NCBI RefSeq assembly: GCF_017308015.1
Contig: NZ_JAFKFW010000005.1
Span: 186,001 to 250,000 of the forward strand
Length of the DNA stretch: 64,000 bases
Direction: 5' to 3'
From: Allobosea sp.
GTDB taxonomy: Bacteria; Pseudomonadota; Alphaproteobacteria; Rhizobiales; Beijerinckiaceae
Positions within the stretch are counted from its first letter, which is position 1, and the number at the start of each line of letters is the position of its first letter. The notes under the pieces were generated by a model. That model saw nothing but the letters and a program-made list of their open reading frames with translations. It made no database searches and had not been told where the DNA came from. A program made the position numbers and the translations under genes. Of the stretch, positions 58,680-64,000 are shown piece by piece.

Positions 58680-59966
58680 ATGCTTATGACGCTCCGACAG
58701 CACCCTCTCGTCATCGCGCTCGTCTCGGCCGTTCTGGGTATCGTGGGCTGTCTCGTCGTCGGCAACCTGCTGCCGGAGCCGCAGGAGCTGAAGCAACCGC
58801 TTCCACATCACCTCGCCTCGTCGGATCGTCAGCTCAGGACGTCGATGGGCGCTCTCTTCGGCTCGAACTACGTGCCCGGCAACAAGGTCGAGACGCTGGT
58901 CAACGGGATCAGGATCTTCCCCGCGATGCTGACAGCCATTCGCGAGGCGCGGCAGACGATCAGCTTCGAGACCTATATCTACTGGCGCGGCGCCATTGCC
59001 GAGGAATTTGCCGATGCCCTCTCGGCAAAGGCACGGGATGGATTGAGCGTGAAGGTGCTGCTCGACTGGGTCGGGAGCCTCCCGATGGACGAGCAGCTTA
59101 TCCAGCGGATGCAAGACGCCGGCGTCGAGGTTGTCCGGTTTCGCCCCGTCACCTGGTATACGCTCGACCGCGTCAACAACCGCACCCATCGGAAGCTGCT
59201 TGTCGTCGACGGGCGTGTGGGTTTCACCGGTGGGGTCGGGATCGCCGATGAATGGAACGGCGATGCGCGCACGCCGAACGAATGGCGCGACACTCACTAT
59301 CGCATCGAAGGACCAGCCGTGGCGGAATTCCAAGCTGCCTTTGCCGAGCACTGGATCGAGGCGACCGGGGAGCTGCTCTTGGGCGACCGCTTCTTTCCGG
59401 AGATCGCCCCGGCAGGCGACCACGCCGCGCAGGTCGTCGTCAGCTCGACCCATCAGCGCAATACCCTGCATCTCATGCTGATGACGGCGCTCGCCGCCGC
59501 GCAGAAGAGCATTCGCATCGCGACGCCCTATTTCGTTCCCGACGAACTGACGCGCCAGCAGCTTCTCGAGGCCCGCAAGCGCGGCGTCGAGATCGAGATC
59601 ATCGTGCCGGGGCCTCGCACGGATGCACGTATCGTCAGGAAGGCGTCGCGACACCTCTGGGGCGACCTGCTCCAGGCCGGCGTAAGGATCAGCGAGTATC
59701 AACCGACCTTCTTTCACTGCAAGCTCGTCATCGTCGACGATGTCTGGGCCTCCGTCGGCTCGACGAATATCGACGACCGCGCTCTCAGGCTGAACGACGA
59801 AGCCAACATCAACCTGTTCGATCGGGACTTCGCCAGAACCCAGACGGCCTTGTTCGACAAGGATGCCGCAGCCTCCCGCCCCTATACCTTCTCTGACTGG
59901 CAAAGCCGTTCACCGAGCGAGAAATTCTCGGACTGGCTCTCCAGCCTCGCTCGATCGCAGATTTGA
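58680..59966 (+). CDS. Phospholipase D-type cardiolipin synthase
   Basis: A 428-residue PLD-superfamily protein. One N-terminal membrane helix (PLVIALVSAVLGIVGCLVVG) is followed by two HKD motifs: NRTHRKLLVVDGRVGFTGG and FHCKLVIVDDVWASVGSTN. It probably condenses phosphatidylglycerol to cardiolipin (ClsB-like), or is a related phospholipase; the single TM and the two HKDs suit the former. It starts 22 bases after the glucan gene. The 59967-60177 gap holds a CTAAC half-site and no gene. Confidence 0.9.
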   Translation: MLMTLRQHPLVIALVSAVLGIVGCLVVGNLLPEPQELKQPLPHHLASSDRQLRTSMGALFGSNYVPGNKVETLVNGIRIFPAMLTAIREARQTISFETYIYWRGAIAEEFADALSAKARDGLSVKVLLDWVGSLPMDEQLIQRMQDAGVEVVRFRPVTWYTLDRVNNRTHRKLLVVDGRVGFTGGVGIADEWNGDARTPNEWRDTHYRIEGPAVAEFQAAFAEHWIEATGELLLGDRFFPEIAPAGDHAAQVVVSSTHQRNTLHLMLMTALAAAQKSIRIATPYFVPDELTRQQLLEARKRGVEIEIIVPGPRTDARIVRKASRHLWGDLLQAGVRISEYQPTFFHCKLVIVDDVWASVGSTNIDDRALRLNDEANINLFDRDFARTQTALFDKDAAASRPYTFSDWQSRSPSEKFSDWLSSLARSQI

Positions 59967-60177
59967 CGTCGCACACAAGCCCATTTGTCGAACGGTGCTC
60001 GTCACAACCAAGCCATCGAACACATCGCCGTGCCAGTGACAGGCAGCTCCACTAACCGATCATGCCGAAATCAGAATCGAGAGCTTTCATAACGCTTCGG
60101 CTCATATAGCATTTGATGCAGCGCGAGACGGAACGATCTCATATCTGCGAGACGTCATCCGACGTGGCAGGAAACGA

Positions 60178-60927
60178 ATGGACAAGCAGCACTATCTAGA
60201 ACGGCTCGTTCTCAAGCTGGAAACCCATGTCCCCCTGCCCCCGACCGAGCGGGAGAGGCTGCTGCAACTGCCGCTCACCTTGAAGCGCCTGGAAGCCAAT
60301 CACGACATTGTCCGCGAAGGAGAACTTACGCAGCAGTGTTGCCTCGTCGCCGAAGGGCTGGTCTGTCGTTATAAGATCGTTGGCGACGGTGCGCGGCAGA
60401 TATTGTCGCTCCACCTTCCCGGCGACATTCCGGATATCCACTCGCTCCTGATCGAGCGCATGGATCATTGCCTGGGAACGCTGACGCCGGCGGTGGTCGG
60501 TCTCATCCCGCACGAAGCGGTCCGGTCGCTTACGCGGGCTTCCTATCGGATATCGGAAGCGTTCTGGCGCGAAACGCTCATCGAAGCCTCGATTTATCGT
60601 GAGTGGATGGTCGGTATCGGGCGCCGGGCGGCGCCGAGCCGGATCGCCCATCTGCTCTGCGAGTTCATCACCAAGATGACGGCGATCGGCTTGTCCGACG
60701 GCGTGATCTGCAATTTGCCTTTGACGCAACCCGAGATCGCCGATGCGCTTGGCCTGTCAACGGTTCACATGAACAAGAAGCTCCGGGAAATCCGAGAGGC
60801 CAGACTTGTTCGGATCAGGGCCAATCGACTGACGGTTCTGGACTGGAAAGGCCTTTGCAGTTTGGCTGAGTTCGATCCGGATTATTTGCATCTCCAACCC
60901 GGCGCCGCCAAAATCAAAGACGATTGA
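60178..60927 (+). CDS. Crp/Fnr family transcriptional regulator
   Basis: A 249-residue regulator with effector domain about 15-130 and winged helix about 175-225 (IADALGLSTVHMNKKLREI), again with the LSxVHxNxxL pattern. No cluster cysteine pattern beyond a Cys pair near residue 57 that is not the FNR arrangement. The DUF6894 gene 33 bases downstream is probably co-transcribed. A lone CTAAC half-site lies about 130 bases upstream. Confidence 0.92.
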   Translation: MDKQHYLERLVLKLETHVPLPPTERERLLQLPLTLKRLEANHDIVREGELTQQCCLVAEGLVCRYKIVGDGARQILSLHLPGDIPDIHSLLIERMDHCLGTLTPAVVGLIPHEAVRSLTRASYRISEAFWRETLIEASIYREWMVGIGRRAAPSRIAHLLCEFITKMTAIGLSDGVICNLPLTQPEIADALGLSTVHMNKKLREIREARLVRIRANRLTVLDWKGLCSLAEFDPDYLHLQPGAAKIKDD

Positions 60928-60960
60928 GGAACAGGTTTGCCTTGGCTGCATTAGGCAGGC

Positions 60961-61233
60961 ATGCCCAGCTATTTCTTTCACACGCGCGATGGACAGAAGC
61001 TCGAAATCGACGAGGAGGGTACGGATTTACCCGACGACCAAAGCGCGCGAAATGCCGCGAAGGAACTACTAGCGGCCCTGAATCGCGAAAAGCTGCCCAA
61101 CGGTGATCACATGTCCCTTTCAGTCACCGTGCAGAATGACGAGGGCGTTGACATTTACGTGGTAAACTTGCGGCTTGATGGCGCCTCCGCTGACATTCCG
61201 CCCAGTCCGAAGATCAGGAAGCCGGATCGATAA
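60961..61233 (+). CDS. DUF6894 family protein (third copy)
   Basis: A 90-residue protein: MPSYFFHTRDGQKLEIDEEG, then LPDDQSARNAAKELLAALNR and MSLSVTVQNDEGVDIYVVNL. It matches the other two DUF6894 copies and adds a short basic tail. Function unknown. It follows a Crp/Fnr gene, repeating the pairing seen at 8.8-9.8 kb. Confidence 0.87.
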   Translation: MPSYFFHTRDGQKLEIDEEGTDLPDDQSARNAAKELLAALNREKLPNGDHMSLSVTVQNDEGVDIYVVNLRLDGASADIPPSPKIRKPDR

Positions 61234-61394
61234 AACGGGCTGGCGGCGGTTTCATGCTGATGCTTCGCTGAGGCAATCGACCGCATCGCAGACTGCGGCC
61301 ATGCACAGGGAGGAGCGAGGCGCAATAGCATTTGTTATTGCTCCCAGAGCTTTGATCGTTGCAGAGAAGTGCGTCTCTCCAGCTGGTTCCGTGC

Positions 61395-62891
61395 ATGCCT
61401 ATCTCCCAGGCGTTCTTCCGACGCTCGAACGCCCTGCTTTTGGCCATCGGCATCGCGGTGCTGGTCGTTATCGTGGCGACGTCGCTATGGCTGACGAGCG
61501 CGAGCGAACGCTATTTCGGCGAGGTCACGGCTGCCCGCGCGGTCCGGAGCGCGACCGCAGACCTGTTGTCACTGGTGCAGGATGCCGAAACTGGCCAGCG
61601 CGGCTTTCTGCTGACACGAGAAGAAGCCTATCTCGAGCCTTACAACATCGCGGTCTCGAAACTGGCGGCTCAGCGGGCGAATCTGGAGCGAGCCGCGGCC
61701 AAGCTGCGCGAGATCGGACCGTTGCTTCAGCGCGTCACGAGCGAGCTCGATCAGAAGATGGCGGAGCTTGCTGCAACGGTCGAGGCGACGCGCAGAGGCG
61801 ACATCGAGACCGCCATGCGGATGGTCCGCAGCGGAACCGGCAAGCGGCTTATGGACGATCTGCGGACCGACCTGAACGCCATTCTGACCAATTCTGAAGC
61901 GGAGCTGAGGGAAGCGATCGATGCGCAGCTCACCGCCTCGACGCGGCTGCGCTGGACGACGATCATCGGCGCGATCCTGATCCTCGCCATGGCTGGAGCA
62001 GCGAGCTGGACGATCGTCAGCTACACCCGCGAACTCGTCGCGGCTCGTCGCGAGGTCGAAACGCTGAATGTCGGGCTTGAGGAACGCGTTCGCGAACGAA
62101 CCGATGCGCTCATCAAGGCCAATGAGGAGGTTCAGCGCTTCGCCTATATCGTGACGCATGACCTGCGCGCGCCGCTGGTGAACATCATGGGCTTCACCAG
62201 CGAGCTGGAGGCGATGTTCAAACCGATCGACACCTATGTCGCCGCGGGAAATGCAGCTTCCCCAGAGCAGAAGTCGGCTGCCGAAGAGGCTCTGCGGGTC
62301 GATGTTGCCGAGGCGATCGGCTTCATCCGGTCGTCTACGCGAAAGATGGACGGGCTCATCAACGCGATCCTCAAAATCTCCCGCGAGGGGCGGCGCGAGT
62401 TGCGGGCCGAGAGCGTCGACCTTGCCGCGCTCATCGAGACGGCCGCAGCGGCGGTCCACCATCAGGCCAGTGCGGAGGAAGGTGGCGGGATCGAGATCGA
62501 CTCGCAGGTTCCCCGCATTACGAGCGATCGCCTCTCGCTTGATCAGGTCATGGGCAATCTCCTGGACAACGCCATCAAGTACAGGGCGCCGGAGCGCCCG
62601 ATCCGGATCGCCGTCCGCACGCGCAGGGAGCGCCGCGGCTGGGTGAAAATCGAGATCGAAGACAATGGCCGCGGCATCGCGGCGACGGATCACGAGCGCA
62701 TCTTCGAGCTGTTCCGGCGCTCCGGCACTCAGAACACGGCAGGCGAAGGCATCGGCCTCGCCCATGTCCGCACGATGGTGCGCAATCTCGGCGGCGACAT
62801 CGCCGTGCGCTCAGAACTCGGGAAGGGCACGACCTTTACCGTGACCCTGCCCCCCGACCTCGCGGCCTACAGACGGAGTGCCGAAGCGTGA
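61395..62891 (+). CDS. CHASE3 domain sensor histidine kinase
   Basis: A 498-residue membrane kinase. The first membrane helix is ALLLAIGIAVLVVIVATSLW, then a periplasmic CHASE3 domain (about 30-185; DAETGQRGFLLTREEAYLEP), the second helix (about 195-215), a coiled coil and HisKA with FAYIVTHDLRAPLVNIMGF (His255) followed by the HATPase (NLLDNAIKYRAPERPIR). ATG at 61395 is chosen over the ATG 12 codons upstream. The final bases overlap the response-regulator gene, forming a three-gene phosphorelay. Confidence 0.92.
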   Translation: MPISQAFFRRSNALLLAIGIAVLVVIVATSLWLTSASERYFGEVTAARAVRSATADLLSLVQDAETGQRGFLLTREEAYLEPYNIAVSKLAAQRANLERAAAKLREIGPLLQRVTSELDQKMAELAATVEATRRGDIETAMRMVRSGTGKRLMDDLRTDLNAILTNSEAELREAIDAQLTASTRLRWTTIIGAILILAMAGAASWTIVSYTRELVAARREVETLNVGLEERVRERTDALIKANEEVQRFAYIVTHDLRAPLVNIMGFTSELEAMFKPIDTYVAAGNAASPEQKSAAEEALRVDVAEAIGFIRSSTRKMDGLINAILKISREGRRELRAESVDLAALIETAAAAVHHQASAEEGGGIEIDSQVPRITSDRLSLDQVMGNLLDNAIKYRAPERPIRIAVRTRRERRGWVKIEIEDNGRGIAATDHERIFELFRRSGTQNTAGEGIGLAHVRTMVRNLGGDIAVRSELGKGTTFTVTLPPDLAAYRRSAEA

Positions 62892-63331
62892 CCAATGGAA
62901 AGCCCGTCTCGATCATCATGATCGAGGATGATGAAGGCCATGCCCGCCTCATCGAGAAGAACATCCGCCGCGCCGGCGTCAGCAACGAGATCATCCCCTT
63001 CGCCAACGGCACGGATGCGCTGAATTATCTGTTCGGCTCCGATGGTTCCGGTGCCGTGAGCGCCGGCCGCCAGCTCCTGATCCTGCTCGATCTCAACCTG
63101 CCCGATATGGGCGGCGTCGACATCCTCGAGAAGGTGAAAGCGAACACGCATACCAAGCGCTCGCCGGTGGTCGTGCTCACCACGACCGACGACAGCCGCG
63201 AGATCCAGCGCTGCTACGATCTCGGCGCCAATGTCTATATCACCAAGCCGGTGGACTATGACGGCTTCGCCAACGCGATCCGCCAGCTCGGGCTGTTCTT
63301 CTCCGTGATACAGGTTCCGGAAACGCCATGA
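62888..63331 (+). CDS. Single-domain response regulator (Rcp1-like)
   Basis: A 147-residue CheY-like receiver of the Rcp1 type. Acidic patch IIMIEDDEGHARLIEKNI, phosphoacceptor LLDLNLPDMGGVD (Asp68), VVVLTTTDDSREIQ and the Lys in NVYITKPVDYDG are all present. It has no output domain, so it probably relays phosphate from the CHASE3 kinase to another protein. GTG start at 62888 overlaps the kinase stop. Confidence 0.93.
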   Translation: MTNGKPVSIIMIEDDEGHARLIEKNIRRAGVSNEIIPFANGTDALNYLFGSDGSGAVSAGRQLLILLDLNLPDMGGVDILEKVKANTHTKRSPVVVLTTTDDSREIQRCYDLGANVYITKPVDYDGFANAIRQLGLFFSVIQVPETP

Positions 63332-63353
63332 TCGGCTTGCGTGGCCGCAGCTG

Positions 63354-64000
63354 ATGCCGAACCGGCCGATCAACGTCCTCTATATCGACGACGACGCCAC
63401 GCTGGGGCGGCTCGTGCAGCGCATGCTCGCGCGCCACAACTATGTCGTGGAGCATGTCGAAACCGCCGATGCGGGGCTCGCGCGCGCAGAAGCGGGCGGC
63501 ATGGACGTCATCATCCTCGACCACGATCTCGGGACGGCGTCTGGGCTCGATGTCCTTTCGGTGTTGTCCAAAGACGCGGCGTCTCCCGCAGTCATCTATG
63601 TGACCGCATCATCGGAGCTGTCGATCGCGGTGACCGCGCTCAAGGCCGGCGCCATGGACTATGTCGTCAAGACGGTCGGTGAGGATTTCGAGATCCTGCT
63701 ACGGGCGGCTCTGGAGCATGCGGTCGTCAAGACGCGGCTAACCCGCGCCCGTGAACAGGCCGAGCAGGAAGTCCGGGCCGCACGTGACCGGGCCGTGACG
63801 CTACTGGCGGAAGTGAATCACCGCGTCGCCAACAGCCTGTCGCTGGTCGGCTCGCTCGTCAGGATGCAGGCCAATTCGGTCGAGGATCCGGGCGCCAAGG
63901 CGGCGCTGGCTGAGACGCAGGCGCGTATCACGGCGATCGGCAACCTGCATCGCAGCCTTTACACCTCGGACGATGTCCGTGCCGTCGATCTCGCCGGTTA
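63354..64000 (+). CDS. Response regulator-HisKA_2 histidine kinase, 3' truncated by window edge
   Basis: Open from ATG at 63354 to the window end with no stop. The N-terminal receiver (about 5-125) has VLYIDDDATLGRLVQRMLAR and ILDHDLGTASGLDVLS (Asp56). A coiled linker follows, then the HisKA_2 dimerisation segment TLLAEVNHRVANSLSLVGSL (phosphoacceptor His near residue 150). The ATP-binding domain lies beyond the window. Such RR-kinase fusions typically form the next stage of a phosphorelay with the two genes upstream. Confidence 0.9.
   Translation, partial: MPNRPINVLYIDDDATLGRLVQRMLARHNYVVEHVETADAGLARAEAGGMDVIILDHDLGTASGLDVLSVLSKDAASPAVIYVTASSELSIAVTALKAGAMDYVVKTVGEDFEILLRAALEHAVVKTRLTRAREQAEQEVRAARDRAVTLLAEVNHRVANSLSLVGSLVRMQANSVEDPGAKAALAETQARITAIGNLHRSLYTSDDVRAVDLAG

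Noticed and set aside
60052-60065. CTAAC half-site upstream of crp at 60178
   Set aside because: Only the left half matches; the right half shows no GTTAG-like sequence.
60151-60177. GGAAC-N18-CGTC before the crp gene at 60178
   Set aside because: The spacing is one base too long for the consensus and the last base mismatches.

Overview
The window is high-GC DNA from an alphaproteobacterium, most likely a Hyphomicrobiales member of the Bosea/Bradyrhizobium/Methylobacterium type. The reasons are the HWE-class histidine kinases, many small families common in that order (DUF6894, DUF1236, DUF2171, DUF2934, DUF3008, DUF6766) and repeated matches to the EcfG general-stress promoter GGAAC-N16/17-CGTT. 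The genus is inference. No tRNA, rRNA, CRISPR array or intact mobile element was recognised.

Region by region. (1) 1-5.9 kb: a non-homologous end-joining locus with two convergent Ku genes and a three-domain LigD, followed upstream by an SDR dehydrogenase, DUF3008, VOC and GNAT genes in a likely stress operon. (2) 6-20.4 kb: small stress and envelope proteins, a 24-residue membrane microprotein, two Crp/Fnr regulators, DUF72, PncC, DUF6766, a YciE ferritin-like protein, a decayed IS91-family transposase at about 14.7-15.2 kb, an HWE kinase and a frameshifted thiamine-pyrophosphate enzyme. (3) 20.4-31.5 kb: flavodoxin, CDF transporter, iron permease, a DNA-repair group (HARP-like protein, exonuclease III, DUF763, 3-methyladenine glycosylase), a hybrid HWE kinase, small hypotheticals and a candidate stress-induced small RNA at about 29.88-29.96 kb. 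(4) 31.5-49.4 kb: glycogen and trehalose metabolism (glgP, two GlgX-type debranching enzymes, glgA, glgB, malQ, treY, treZ); glgC is absent. (5) 49.5-64 kb: a second YciE, a Crp plus HWE-kinase pair, DUF6894, a ClpP-like peptidase, a KGG-repeat protein, an alcohol dehydrogenase/SDR operon, a periplasmic glucan synthesis protein, a phospholipase D-type cardiolipin synthase, a fourth Crp, and a phosphorelay operon running off the end.

Two layers of regulation seem to tie the region together. Eleven intergenic sites match GGAAC-N16/17-CGTT exactly, and about a dozen more differ at one position. They sit before Ku, the LigD operon, glgX, glgA, glgB, both ends of the treZ/yciE gap, several small stress genes and the small-RNA candidate. 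A second, palindromic motif (consensus CACTAACAT-N2-G-N-TA) occurs upstream of at least six genes, two of them Crp/Fnr genes, and may be the operator of those regulators. The stress-response core genes (phyR, nepR, ecfG) are not in the window. Three genes carry what look like single extra bases. These may be real lesions or consensus errors.
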